From NCBI GenBank assembly GCA_946407095.1, contig CAMJMR010000024.1, positions 1 to 37,980 of the forward strand: a DNA stretch of 37,980 bases, written 5' to 3'. A program made the translations under genes and the position numbers. The stretch comes from an uncultured Selenomonadales bacterium. GTDB taxonomy: Bacteria > Bacillota > Negativicutes > Selenomonadales > Selenomonadaceae. Shown piece by piece: positions 9,747 to 19,600 of the stretch. Position 1 is the stretch's first letter; every line of letters starts with the position of its first letter. The notes under the pieces are model-generated. The model was not told where the DNA came from. It saw only the letters and a program-made list of their open reading frames with translations, and did not search any database.

Positions 9747-10208
9747 GTGATAAAAAGAGCTTTGCTGACAATCGCGGCGATATTGATAGCGGGCGGCGCG
9801 CTCATGATTTACGGGACGTACAAGGCGGCCGACGACTTCGTAGCGAAAAACGAGCCGCAACTTCGCCAATACGTGCAAATGGACGAGGCGGCGCAAAATC
9901 AATACATATCGGAGCACGCAGACGAAATTATTTCGCAGGCGTCAACGGAAGCCAAGTCGACTGAAGAAAAATCGGGGGCGTCATTCCTGATGAAAGTCAA
10001 AGACGACCCTGCGGTTCAGAAGGCGACGAACGAATTGGGACGGGCGATAATGGCGGCGGCCGTTTTGCATTCCGACGCCCTGGCGCAAGAACTAAACGAC
10101 GCGCTCAAAGAAAAATTTCGGCAAGAAAAAAACGAGCTGACGAATCGGCTCGAAAAGTACACGGAAGTTTTGGAGGCGGCTGAGGCTAAACTCAAAGCTG
10201 CGCAATAG
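9747..10208 (+). CDS. Membrane-anchored small protein, tandem paralogue 2
   Basis: A 153-residue paralogue of the preceding gene with the same architecture: hydrophobic N-terminus (RALLTIAAILIAGGALMIYG), the shared EPQLRQYVQMDEAAQNQYI block, and an Ala/Lys/Glu-rich C-terminal coiled coil. The middle section differs most, with an acidic Ser/Thr/Glu-rich insert near residues 60-75. The start is GTG at 9747, seven bases past ATTGGAGGCTGACAGC, nearly the same leader as its neighbour. No enzymatic motif is visible. A role in the envelope, as a surface-exposed anchored helix, is only a guess. Confidence 0.78.
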   Translation: MIKRALLTIAAILIAGGALMIYGTYKAADDFVAKNEPQLRQYVQMDEAAQNQYISEHADEIISQASTEAKSTEEKSGASFLMKVKDDPAVQKATNELGRAIMAAAVLHSDALAQELNDALKEKFRQEKNELTNRLEKYTEVLEAAEAKLKAAQ

Positions 10209-10238
10209 CTCAAAAGATGTGTTTTGTGAGTGGAGATT

Positions 10239-10955
10239 GTGATACGGGCGCAAAAAAAATTTTTAGGAGCGGGTGTCGCAAGCTTGGCAATAATTGCGGC
10301 TTTGACATCGCAACAATTCACCGCACCGCCCGCGCAGGAGCCCTTCATAATCAACTCGGCATACGCGGCTGACGAACAAACTTCCGAGCGCCCCCGCAGG
10401 CACCTACTACTAAAATATAGCACTCAACGGCAGCTGGAGCGAAAATTACGGACTCGAGAGGTCGCATATCGTTCGCCCTTCGAGGCGTTAAGGTGAGACT
10501 GTCAAGCTTTCCTTGGCTACTCAACACGGCGACTCGATCAACGATAACGCCCGAAACTTGGCGCGCGGACATCAGCCAATTCAACATTGCGCTTGGATCA
10601 AGATTGCAATAACTTTTTTGGCAGCGACTTGGCTCCCGTCACGCTTTTGGGCACCATGAAGGATTTTCAAACGTTGTTGGCGGAAATGGAGCGGCGCGGT
10701 ACGCATTTGATAATGGACGGCGTCTTCAATCACGCGGGCGACCAATTCGATTCGGTAATGAATTACAAATTGGCGTTCGCGCGCAACGACTTATACCTTG
10801 AGCCGACGCGGACGAATTTCGATTACGAACTTGGCAGGCGCGCTTGAAATTGGCAATGACGTTCATAGCGGGCTATCCCGGAATTCCCATGATTTACTAC
10901 GGCGATGAGGCGAGCGTTTGGAAAAATCACTTTGGAGGCGGATTCGCAACAAGCT
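10239..10955 (+). pseudogene. Decayed secreted GH13 alpha-amylase/pullulanase-type gene
   Basis: Starting at GTG 10239 there is a good signal peptide (KKFLGAGVASLAIIAALTS...SAYAAD). The frame then breaks near the C5 tract at about 10391. In other frames fragments of a starch hydrolase follow: PPAGTYY, an in-frame TAA, then NIALNGSWSENYGLE (carbohydrate-module-like). Next comes NFFGSDLAP fused to LLGTMKDFQTLLAEMERRGT and LIMDGVFNHAGDQF (GH13 conserved region I, DGVFNH; about 10650-10750). Last, in a third frame, is LAMTFIAGYPGIPMIYYGDEASVW (the late-barrel 'PGIPMIYYGDE' block; 10845-10920). The catalytic Asp/Glu regions II-IV are deleted. Total coding remains are about 0.7 kb against the usual 1.5-2 kb. 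It has multiple frameshifts, a stop and internal deletions, so it is not functional. Confidence 0.85.
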
Positions 10956-10985
10956 TTCGTATTTGTCAAAAGTTTGGCGTGTTGA

Positions 10986-11013
10986 TTGAAATAAAAATTT
11001 TTTCGGGTATAAT
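10986..11013 (+). promoter_or_regulatory. Promoter of the vanW-family gene
   Basis: TTGAAA at 10986-10991, a 16-bp spacer, and a perfect TATAAT at 11008-11013. The predicted RNA start is about 11020. GGAGG at 11030-11034 serves the GTG at 11045. Confidence 0.7.
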
Positions 11014-11044
11014 AAGCTGAATAAAATATGGAGGCGAAATTTTT

Positions 11045-12337
11045 GTGGAGACTTCGGAAGTTCAAAAGTTCAACCTTAAAAATTTGCTCTCGAAGAAAGG
11101 TTCGGCGGCTCTGGTGGGAACTTTAGCGGCAGTCGGCGTCGGGACGCTTGCATTGTCGGATTCGGTGGCTGACGGCGATAAAATCGTTTTGGGCATACGC
11201 GCTGACGGGCGAAACATCGGCGGCTTGGACAGAAGCGGCGTCGAAAAAGTTTTCACGAACATCGCCGCGCAGAAAATTCACGAACTCAAATTCCGCTACG
11301 GAGACCAAGAATTTGTCGTTACGCCCGAAGAAATTGCTTTGACGCCGCTGGTCGACAAGGCGACGCAAGAGGCTTTCAATTACGGGCGCGGCGGCTCGAC
11401 AATCGGCAACTTCAATGAGCAAATCAAATGTTTTCTCAACGGGCGCAACGTCACGCTTGCCGCCAATTTCGATTCGACTTTGCTCGACGAAAAGCTGAAC
11501 GCCATCGCCGCGCAGATTAATCGCGACCCCGTCAATGCCGTCGTCGAATTAAAGTCGGACGGCGCGATTGAAAAGTATCCTGGCGTCATCGGCAAGAAGT
11601 TGAACGTCGAACAGCTTGCCGCGTCCTTGAAAGACCCGCTGACGACTTTAAACCTGCCTAAGAGCGCGATTTACCTTGAGCCCGAAGACGTTGCGCCCTT
11701 CGTGACGACCGAAGACATAGCGAATATCGATTCGGTTCTGGGCACCTACAGCACTTATTATTATCCCGGCGACCGCGGCGATAACATTTGGCTCGCCGCC
11801 AACGCCATTTCTCACAAACTCGTGAAAAGCAGCTGGACTTTTTCCTTCAACGACACGGTGGGCGAACGCACCTGGGACGCGGGCTACAAAGTGGCGGGCG
11901 TCATTATCAACGGGCGGCCTGCCGAAGATTACGGCGGAGGCGTTTGCCAAGTCAGCTCGACACTGTACAATGCGGTTTTGCTCGCGGGATTGACGCCGAC
12001 GGAGCGCACGCCGCACTATTATCAATCGACCTACGTCGCGCCCGGCAGAGACGCTACTGTTGCCGACGGCTATCTTGACTTCAAATTCCGCAACGACTTT
12101 CCGCACAACGTTTACCTTATCGCCGACGCTTACGGCTCGACGCTCAGCGTTTCGGTTCTGGGCACCAAGGCTGATTTGGGCGGCGCGGAGATTGCGATTG
12201 AGCGCGAAGGTTCCGATATGACGCCGTCGATTTATCGCGTGTGGTACAGCGGCAACGACGTTATCAAGAGTGAATTCTTGCACACCGACGTTTACGAAAA
12301 GCCCAAGCCGAGGCTCGAACAACAGCGCCAGCTTTAA
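11045..12337 (+). CDS. VanW family protein with YoaR-like N-terminal domain
   Basis: A 430-residue protein. After a short cytoplasmic tail a hydrophobic segment (AALVGTLAAVGVGTLALS, about residues 19-36) acts as an anchor or signal. The region to about residue 235 resembles the putative peptidoglycan-binding domain found before VanW. The VanW domain spans about 245-390, with FSFNDTVGERTWDAGYK, the hallmark DYGGGVCQVSSTLYNAVLLAG and the tail DFKFRNDFPHNVYL. VanW occurs in some vancomycin clusters, but most family members, including those with this architecture, are unlinked to resistance and have no proven activity. The start is GTG eleven bases after GGAGG. It stands alone behind its own promoter and is followed by a dispersed repeat. 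Confidence 0.9.
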   Translation: METSEVQKFNLKNLLSKKGSAALVGTLAAVGVGTLALSDSVADGDKIVLGIRADGRNIGGLDRSGVEKVFTNIAAQKIHELKFRYGDQEFVVTPEEIALTPLVDKATQEAFNYGRGGSTIGNFNEQIKCFLNGRNVTLAANFDSTLLDEKLNAIAAQINRDPVNAVVELKSDGAIEKYPGVIGKKLNVEQLAASLKDPLTTLNLPKSAIYLEPEDVAPFVTTEDIANIDSVLGTYSTYYYPGDRGDNIWLAANAISHKLVKSSWTFSFNDTVGERTWDAGYKVAGVIINGRPAEDYGGGVCQVSSTLYNAVLLAGLTPTERTPHYYQSTYVAPGRDATVADGYLDFKFRNDFPHNVYLIADAYGSTLSVSVLGTKADLGGAEIAIEREGSDMTPSIYRVWYSGNDVIKSEFLHTDVYEKPKPRLEQQRQL

Positions 12338-12340
12338 GGG

Positions 12341-12614
12341 GAAATGCCCTTTCGTTTGCTAAGCAAAAGGGCGCAAAGACAGCGTGGCTTGACATTCGCG
12401 GCACGTTCGTTCGATTCAGTTAATCGATGATTTCAAGTTTTAGAATCTACTTTTTCTTTGTTCGCCCAAAGAAAAAGTAGCAAAAAGAAAGTGCGCCTCG
12501 CAGGGGCGAAAGGTCGCAACCCGCGCCGTCCGATAATTTCAGCGTGGCTACGCCGACGGTTTTTGCATCACGCAAAAGCGTCGGCGAACGGCCGTCATCC
12601 ATGACGGCCTCTAA
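12341..12614 (+). repeat. Dispersed hairpin repeat, copy 2
   Basis: The 306-bp gap between vanW and comEC holds no gene. It carries ATGCCCTTTCGT...AAAAGGGC (a hairpin shared with 21090-21117), then CGTTCGTTCGATTC (shared with the MITE at 25221), then a 14-bp inverted repeat CTACTTTTTCTTTG (12447-12460) / CAAAGAAAAAGTAG (12467-12480). It ends with GGCCGTCATCCATGACGGCC (12590-12609), identical to 21282-21301. It is therefore a composite of several hairpins, probably a non-autonomous element. Confidence 0.8.
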
Positions 12615-12643
12615 AATCGCGACTCGCTTGTTAATTAGGAACA

Positions 12644-14968
12644 ATGAAACCAAAAGTATCGAATACAACGCTGAACATTTTGCTCGCGGCACTGGCGGCG
12701 GGCATTATTTTTATGGAAAATTTCAACCGCTCGTCGAAGTTTTTAATCGGAGCCTGCGCCGCGGCGGCGGCAGTCGGCTTGCTGGCGACGTGGCGACGGA
12801 AAAATTTGACGGCTCGGATAATCGTCACGATAATTTTTTTCGCGCTCGGAGCATTGAGGTTTTCGGCAGTCGACACACTTGCGCCCGACGATGTTTCCAA
12901 GTTCGCAGGTCAAGCCGTGCAGATAACGGGCTTTGTTCGCGAAGAACCGCAAATCAAAACCATGCCCAACGGCTTGACGCAAGTGCGCTTTGTCGTCGAC
13001 GCGGAGGCCGTCAAAGTCAAAGGCTCGGCGGAAAAAATTTCGGGCGGCTTGATTCTGACTTACTACCCGAAGGCTGGCGAAGGACTTCCGACGGCTCGAA
13101 TCGGCGATAAAATTTCGGCGGGCGGCAACCTGAAGCTTTTAACCAACTACAACAACCCCGGACAAATCGACGGCGTCACTCGAATGAAGGCGAACAGCAT
13201 AACGACTCGGCTGACGGCGGGCAAGCAAGGCATTTCGGTTGAGTCGGTCGACGGCGGGCTTTGGACGAAATTTCTGCGCGGAACGGCGGCAATTCGAGAA
13301 CACTATCGCGAATCGATGGAAGCGGTTATGTCACGGGAGGACGCGGCGGCAATCTTCGCAATGCTGTTCGGCGGCTACGCGGGGCTGAATCCCGAATTGG
13401 TCGAAGACTTCGCGACGACGGGCATAGTCCACATCTTGTCGGTCAGCGGCTCGCATATGAGCTTGGTAGCGGCGTTCGCGGCGTGGTTCTGCTTGCTGCT
13501 GAAGTTCCCGCGCAGTTTGACGTTCGCGGTTGGCGTGTTCCTAATCGGCGGCTATGCGATATTGAGCGGGCTGTTGCCGCAAGTTTTGCGCTCGGCGACG
13601 ATGGGCGTCCTGATTTTCTTCGCGCGGACACTCGACGCGGAGGCGGAAGGCGCACGGCTTTTGACGTTGACGGCGGCGGCAATGCTAATCAATCAGCCGC
13701 TACTTTTGTTCGACGTGAGCTTTCAGCTGAGCTTCACGGCGACGGCGGGGCTTATGTACTTGGCGGAAGATTTACGCAACGCAATGGAACGTTTGCCGAA
13801 ATTTTTCGCCGACGCCGCGTCGATGACGATAGCCGCGCAGGTGGCAAGCTTGCCGGTCGTGGTGTGGTATTTCAATCAAATTTCGTTGAGTTCGGTCTTC
13901 GCCAACGCGTTCGTCATGCCGCTGCTTGAAGTCGTGATAGTCGGTGGGCTTATCGGCGGAATAATCGCTTGGGTCGTGCCGCTGGTCGGAAAAATTTTTT
14001 TCACGGTAATGGCGGCGACATTCGGGGCGGGCGCGGAGCTGAATCGAATTTTCGCGAGCTTGCCGTTCAGTGCGGTGCAAGTGCCGACGTTGGGATTTTT
14101 GGCGGGCGCGTTCTACTATGCCGCGCTGATTTGTCGTCGAGCGGCGCTTTTGTTGCCGATAATCGTTTTGGTTGCGCTTAGCGTCTTCAAGGCGGGCGGC
14201 GAAGTCGAAGTGAGTTTCGTGGACGTTGGTCAAGGCGATTGCGCGGTGGTAGTGACGCCGCACGGCAAGTGCCTAATCTTCGACACGGGCGGCGTCCGAG
14301 AGCACATGTTCGACGTGGGCGGGCGAGTCGTCGTGCCGTATCTTAAGCATGAAAACATTCGCGAGGTCGAAAAAATTTTCTTGACGCACGTGCACGAAGA
14401 CCATGCGGGCGGCGCGGGAGCCGTGATAAAAAAATTGCCCGTCGGTGAGGTCATCACTGCGGGCGAGCCGCGAGCCGAATACGCGGCGGTTTTCGGCATT
14501 GCGGAAGAATATTTGCCACCGTTGCGCGCGGGGCAGGCGGGCGAGGCTTTCAACGTCGACGGCGTGGCTGTTGAAATTTTGTTCGCGCCGAGCGTCGGGA
14601 CGGGCAACGAAATTTCAAACGTTTACCGCGTGAGCTATGGCGGCGTGAGCTTTCTGATAACGGGCGACTTGGTCAAAGAGATTGAGGCGCAGATTTTGCG
14701 GGCGGGCGTCGACGTTTCGAGTACGGTTTTGAAGGTCGGGCATCACGGCAGCGCGACCAGTTCGAGCAAAGAATTTTTGCGAGCCGTCAAGCCGAAGTGC
14801 GCGGTTATCTGCGTCGGCTACGGAAATAATTTCGGACACCCCCGCGCCGAGGTTTTGGAGCGTCTTGAGCGTTTGCCCGCGAAAATTTATCGCACAGACC
14901 AAGACGGCTTGATAAAGTTCCGAACGGACGGCAAAAGCTTACGCGTCGAGACGTTCAATAAAAAATAA
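12644..14968 (+). CDS. comEC: DNA internalisation competence protein ComEC/Rec2
   Basis: A 774-residue polytopic protein. It has N-terminal membrane helices with the periplasmic DUF4131/OB-like domain (about residues 20-200), then the Competence domain (about 225-490) with GLNPELVEDFATTGIVHILSVSGSHMSLVA. The C-terminal metallo-beta-lactamase-like domain starts near residue 520 (VEVSFVDVGQGDCAVV). Its metal motif is THVHEDHAGG near 582-590, with later VGHHGSATSSS and GYGNNFGHP. ComEC forms the inner-membrane channel for single-stranded DNA during transformation; the lactamase-like domain may degrade one strand. It is full length and intact, so DNA uptake is plausible; comF is 6.4 kb away. No ribosome binding site is obvious at ATG 12644; an in-frame ATG at 12713 has none either. 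Confidence 0.95.
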   Translation: MKPKVSNTTLNILLAALAAGIIFMENFNRSSKFLIGACAAAAAVGLLATWRRKNLTARIIVTIIFFALGALRFSAVDTLAPDDVSKFAGQAVQITGFVREEPQIKTMPNGLTQVRFVVDAEAVKVKGSAEKISGGLILTYYPKAGEGLPTARIGDKISAGGNLKLLTNYNNPGQIDGVTRMKANSITTRLTAGKQGISVESVDGGLWTKFLRGTAAIREHYRESMEAVMSREDAAAIFAMLFGGYAGLNPELVEDFATTGIVHILSVSGSHMSLVAAFAAWFCLLLKFPRSLTFAVGVFLIGGYAILSGLLPQVLRSATMGVLIFFARTLDAEAEGARLLTLTAAAMLINQPLLLFDVSFQLSFTATAGLMYLAEDLRNAMERLPKFFADAASMTIAAQVASLPVVVWYFNQISLSSVFANAFVMPLLEVVIVGGLIGGIIAWVVPLVGKIFFTVMAATFGAGAELNRIFASLPFSAVQVPTLGFLAGAFYYAALICRRAALLLPIIVLVALSVFKAGGEVEVSFVDVGQGDCAVVVTPHGKCLIFDTGGVREHMFDVGGRVVVPYLKHENIREVEKIFLTHVHEDHAGGAGAVIKKLPVGEVITAGEPRAEYAAVFGIAEEYLPPLRAGQAGEAFNVDGVAVEILFAPSVGTGNEISNVYRVSYGGVSFLITGDLVKEIEAQILRAGVDVSSTVLKVGHHGSATSSSKEFLRAVKPKCAVICVGYGNNFGHPRAEVLERLERLPAKIYRTDQDGLIKFRTDGKSLRVETFNKK

Positions 14969-14993
14969 TCCGCCCGAAGGCGGAATTTTTTTT
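14969..14993. terminator. Bidirectional terminator between comEC and the GT61 gene
   Basis: TCCGCC-CGAA-GGCGGA followed by ATTTTTTTTT on the plus strand; A-rich sequence on the other side gives a T run on the minus strand. It sits between convergent comEC and the car operon end. Confidence 0.85.
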
Positions 14994-15007
14994 GCAAAGT
15001 CTTTCGA

Positions 15008-16199
15008 TTACGTTTGCGGAGGCAAGAGGCGGTTAAAATCTTCGCGCGTCTTGAGCTGCGTCAAAAAGTCTTCAAGGGCAGAGCCGTAAGCTTTCACTTC
15101 CTTAAGGTTAAAGTCACGCCCGTTGCCGACGGCGAATTTGAAATACTGCAGGAACGTTTGAAAGTCCGCATCAGTGTAGCCGTCGAATTTGTCGCCGAAA
15201 AATCTTTTCAATTGCCTGCTTATCACGTAGCAAAACAAATCGTGACCCTTATTAAACACCGAAAACGACGAATCGATATAGGTTGCGTTCACGGGATGAA
15301 CTTGGTCGAGTATCCTCTGATATGGAATGCGAGCACCAGAACGCGGGATAAAAATTGCTTCGGCATTGTCGCGCAGAAAAACAGAATTGTGCGAGCAGGA
15401 GCCGACCGTCGACGCAAAACTGTCCGCGTTAATCAGCAGATTGAGCTGTTCGTCCGTCGTCAAAAATTCGGGCAAAGTAATGGCGTAGCCCTTCGACATA
15501 AAATATTTCGCGATTCTTTCTTCGCCGAACTGCTTTCGAGCGTGAAAGTAGTATATTTTCCTTAAGGGCGTAGGCGTGCGGTTTTTCATGGCGAAATGCC
15601 GCACACAATCAATTGTCTCGCGATATTTTTCAGTAAAATACACTTTTCCGTCGGAGTTGTTTATAGAAATGGATTCGTCGGGCAGAATGATTTTGTCGAA
15701 CTGCGTCGGTTGCGTTATGGGTTGAAGTCTGTCGACGTCGACCTCCAAAATTTCCAACAGCCGCCTGAAATTTTTCTGTTGCTCCAAAGGGGCTCCTGTC
15801 CAAGGAATGTAGATGAGCGGACAATTTTTAAATTCATTGAGGAAGAAGTCGCTTTTCAAAAACCATATGCAGCGAATGTTATCGAGTATGACGTGACCCC
15901 AAACGCGAGCGAACATTCCCAAATAAACAACGGTTTCAGTGCTGTGTCGGATGCAGTGGGGGGGTTGTGTAAGGTTCGCCGCGATTATTTACCGCAAAAG
16001 TGCTTTTGATAAATTCGCCTTGGCTGTCGACAATGCCGCCTGCGCCCCAAGACCATTGTCCCGGCGGCGCAGTCTTTTTGTGCGGGAGGACGGTGCCACG
16101 CTCAATGACGCTGAAGCCCAATTTCTTGTCGACGAAATAATTTCTGTCGAACTTGTCTTTTACGGCGTCGGGGTTGTAAAGGTAATTAATATTCGTCAT
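15008..16199 (-). pseudogene. GT61-like (DUF563) glycosyltransferase split by a poly-C frameshift
   Basis: The N-terminal half (ATG 16199, frame ending 15936) reads VDKKLGFSVIERGTVLPHKK and WSWGAGGIVDSQGEFIKS. The C-terminal half (frame ending 15008) reads RVWGHVILDNIRCIWFLKSD, YYFHARKQFGEERI and LPEFLTTDEQLNLLINADSF, the usual family 61 order. The break is at seven C's on the minus strand (15958-15964). Removing one C joins the frames through EPYTTPHCIRHSTETVVYLG and gives an unbroken 396-residue protein of 1,191 coding bases. Family members transfer sugars onto cell-surface glycans. The start overlaps the upstream antitoxin stop (TGATG), so translation is coupled to the car-brn operon. It may be phase variable, a recent mutation or a sequencing error; the rest of both halves is undamaged. 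Confidence 0.85.
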
Positions 16200-16378
16200 C
16201 AGCCTGCCGCCTGTTCTTTGCGCCGAGGATAAAAGCGTTTGAATTGTTTTAGCTGTTCGTCGGTCAGTTCGGGGCAATCTTCGTCAAAAACAATCGGACG
16301 GTCTTTCAGTTTTTTTATTTCCTCAATTTGTTCGGGCGTCGGCTTCTGCCCCTTATAGATAACTCGTTGCACAAGCAT
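16199..16378 (-). CDS. Putative BrnT-partner antitoxin (BrnA-like small protein)
   Basis: A 59-residue acidic/basic protein (QKPTPEQIEEIKKLKDRPIV, then FDEDCPELTDEQLKQF). It lacks an obvious ribbon-helix-helix, but size, position after brnT and the 'DEDCPELT' style match small antitoxin partners of BrnT. The start at 16378 follows AAAGGAGCGAATATT; the longer in-frame start at 16408 lies inside brnT without such a site. The gene overlaps the end of brnT by 26 bases, and its stop overlaps the glycosyltransferase start by one base. It probably binds and neutralises the toxin and may repress transcription, though no separate promoter is visible. Confidence 0.65.
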   Translation of the reverse strand: MLVQRVIYKGQKPTPEQIEEIKKLKDRPIVFDEDCPELTDEQLKQFKRFYPRRKEQAAG

Positions 16379-16664
16379 AATATTCGCTCCTTTCATTTGG
16401 TGTCGCAACGCGAGCGGTGATTAATCTCAAGGCTTCGCCACGTTCAGTGAAAACAACAAACAATACATCTCCAACCTTACCGATAATTTGCCAGCGGTCT
16501 TCATCAGACGAATGATTATTGTCACGACTTATAATCGCATTTTCATCTGCGAAAACTAATGCTGCGTTTTCAAAGCTGACGCCGTGCTTTTGTTTGTTAA
16601 TGGCGGCTTTTTTGCTGTCCCATTCGACAAGCAAGCCGTCAATCTCTTTTGTAACGTTGCTCAT
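16353..16664 (-). CDS. brnT: BrnT family toxin (type II toxin-antitoxin)
   Basis: A 103-residue protein with the BrnT layout. The N-terminal block [28 protein letters not shown] (W-D...K...KHGVSF) is followed by [41 protein letters not shown], including the conserved D-R-W, R-G and R-x-I-[ST]-A-R. BrnT is a RelE-fold ribonuclease that stops translation and is neutralised by BrnA. Unusually, it starts inside the end of carB (ATGA overlap), so toxin synthesis is translationally coupled to pyrimidine/arginine gene expression. Toxin-first order is typical for brnTA. Confidence 0.85.
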   Translation of the reverse strand: MSNVTKEIDGLLVEWDSKKAAINKQKHGVSFENAALVFADENAIISRDNNHSSDEDRWQIIGKVGDVLFVVFTERGEALRLITARVATPNERSEYYACATSYL

Positions 16665-19600
16665 GCTAAAGCGTCACCGCCGCCGACGTAATCTTGAATC
16701 GCCAGCGAGTAGACGAGCCGCCTGTCGCGCATGAAGCTGAGGACGCGCATGACTTCCCAAGCCGTGTCAAGACTGGTAAAGCACGGGACGCCCAGCTCAA
16801 CCGTGGCGCGCCGAATCCTGAATCCGTCTTTGGCAACGTGCTTGCCGGGTGCTTGCGTGTTCACGACCATGTGAATCTTGCCGAGCTTAATCATTTGAAT
16901 GATGTCGGTGCTGCGCTGATGAACTTTGCCGACAATCTCCGCGTTAATGCCGATTGATTGAAGCGCGCGCGCCGTGCCCTCCGTTGCCACAATCTTGAAG
17001 CCGAGTTCCGAAAAAGCTTTGGCGAGCTGTTTCATTTCTTCCTTGTCCTTATCGGCGACCGTGAAGAGTATGCAACCGTTCTTCGGAATGCTGATGCCTG
17101 CGCCCGTTATCGCCTTGTAGAGCGCGCGGGCGTAGTGATAATCAATGCCCATGACTTCGCCCGTCGACTTCATTTCGGGGCCGAGGGAAATGTCAACGTC
17201 CTGCATCTTCGCGAAGGAAAACACGGGTGCTTTGACGGCAACGTAAGGCTTAGGCTCAACCAGCCCCGGATAGTAGCCCAATTCCTTAATCGTCGCGCCG
17301 AGAGCAATACGCGTCGCCACGTTTACCATTTTGATGTTCGTGACCTTGCTGAGGAAAGGAACCGTCCGACTGGAACGCGGATTGACTTCGATGACATAAA
17401 CGCGCCCGTCCGCCACGACGTATTGAATGTTCAGCAAGCCCTTGACGTTCAGCGCAAGTGCCATGCGTTTGGTGTAGTCGCTTATCGTGTAGATGATTTT
17501 CGACGGCAAAGTTTGCGGCGGGTAAACGGCAATGCTGTCGCCGCTGTGGACGCCCGCGCGTTCGACGTGCTCCATAATGCCGGGGATAACCACGTCGACG
17601 CCGTCGCTTATCGCGTCAACTTCAACCTCGGTGCCCTGCATGTACCTGTCGACAAGCACGGGATGGTCGGGCGTGACTTTGACGGCGCGGCTCATATAGT
17701 CGCGAAGTTCCTCCTCGTTGTAGACGATTTCCATGGCGCGGCCGCCCAAAACGTAGCTCGGACGAACCATGACGGGATAGCCGATTGAAGCCGCTCCTCT
17801 TATTGCGTCGTCCAAGTTGGTGACGCTGATACCTTTCGGGCGCGGAATGCCAAGTTCGGTCAACATTTCGTCGAAGCGTTCACGGTCTTCTGCGCGGTCG
17901 ATGTTGTCAACGCTCGTGCCGAAAATTTTAACGCCCGCCGCCGCCAAACTCGCCGCAAGGTTAATCGCGGTCTGCCCGCCGAATTGGACGATGACGCCGT
18001 CGGGATGTTCCTTGTCGATGATGTTCAAGACATCTTCGGTCGTAAGCGGCTCGAAGTAAAGCTTATCGGAGATGTCGAAGTCGGTCGAAACGGTTTCGGG
18101 GTTGTTGTTGATGATAATCGCCTCGATGCCCGCCTCGCGCAGAGCCCACACCGAATGCACGGAGCAATAATCGAACTCGACGCCCTGCCCTATGCGAATG
18201 GGACCCGAACCCAGCACGACGATTTTGCGCTTGTCGCTGACTTCGACCTCGTCAACCTCGCCGCGATACGTCGAATAGTAGTAGGGCGTCATTGCCTCGA
18301 ATTCAGCCGCGCAGGTGTCGACCATCTTGTAGACGGGCAGGATTCGGAATTGCTTGCGCATGTCGCGAATCTCGTTGACGGGCGTGCCCGTAAGCTCGGA
18401 AATGGACTTGTCGGCAAGCCCGATGAGTTTTGCCTCGCGCAAGGTCTTGGCAGTAAGCGGCTCGCCCTTTTTCAAGCGAACTTCCATATCGGTGATATTT
18501 TTAATCTTGTCGATAAACCAGCGGTCAATCTTGGTTATTTCGGCAATTTCCTCGACGGTAGCAACGCCTCTGCGCAATGCCTCGGCGATAAGGAAAAGCC
18601 TTTCGTCGTCGATGCGGCTCAGGCGTTTTTTAATCCGCTCGTTGTCCCAATCGTCCATCTTGTCCATGTGCAGGCGATTGACGCCGATTTCAAGACTGCG
18701 CACGGCTTTAAGTATCGCGCCCTCAAAGCAGCGGTCGAGGCTCATGACTTCGCCCGTCGCCTTCATTTGCGTGCCGAGCGTCGTGTCGGCGTAGACAAAT
18801 TTATCGAACGGCCAACGCGGGAACTTGACGACGATATAATCAACGGACGGCTCAAAGCAAGCCTTGGTCTTTTTCGTGACGGCGTTGACAATTTCGTCGA
18901 GCGTGTAGCCGATTGCGATTTTGACGCTGACTTTCGCGATAGGATAGCCCGTCGCCTTCGACGCAAGCGCACTGGAACGGCTGACGCGCGGGTTGACTTC
19001 GATGACGTAATAGTTGTCGCTCTTCGGGTCTAGCGCGAACTGAATGTTGCAACCGCCTTCGATTTCAAGGGCGCGAATGATTTTCAAGCTTGCCGAGCGC
19101 AACAGCTGATATTCGTGGTCGTTAAGGGTCTGCGTGGGCGCAACGACGATTGAATCGCCCGTATGCACGCCGACGGGGTCGAAGTTCTCCATTGAGCAAA
19201 TCGTTATGCAAGTGTCGTTGCCGTCGCGCATAACTTCGTATTCGATTTCCTTCCAGCCCGCGATACTGCGTTCGATAAGCACTTGCCCGATCATTGAGTA
19301 CTTGAGCCCGCGCAGAGTCGTTTCGATAAGTTCTTCCTCATTGTTGACGATGCCGCCGCCCGTGCCGCCGAGCGTGTAAGCCGGTCGGACAATCAGCGGG
19401 TAGCCGATTTTGTTTGCGAAGTCAATCGCGCCGTGAATGTCTTCAACGATTGTCGATTCGGGTATCGGCTCACCGATGCGCTCCATGGTCTCCTTGAAGA
19501 GTTCGCGGTCTTCAGCCTTCTTAATCGCTTCAATCGACGTGCCAAGCAGTTCGACGCTGTACTTTTCGAGCGCGCCGCTTTCCGCCAGCTGAACCGCCAA

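Noticed and set aside
11045-12337. VanW as evidence for glycopeptide resistance
   Set aside because: No vanHAX, vanS/R or other resistance genes are present. The domain is widespread in susceptible anaerobes.
12447-12692. Open frame on the minus strand across the vanW-comEC gap
   Set aside because: It lies mainly in the dispersed hairpin repeat, has no start signals and runs into comEC antisense.
17984-19033. 349-codon open frame opposite carB
   Set aside because: It is the complement of carB codons and has no recognisable domain or start signal.
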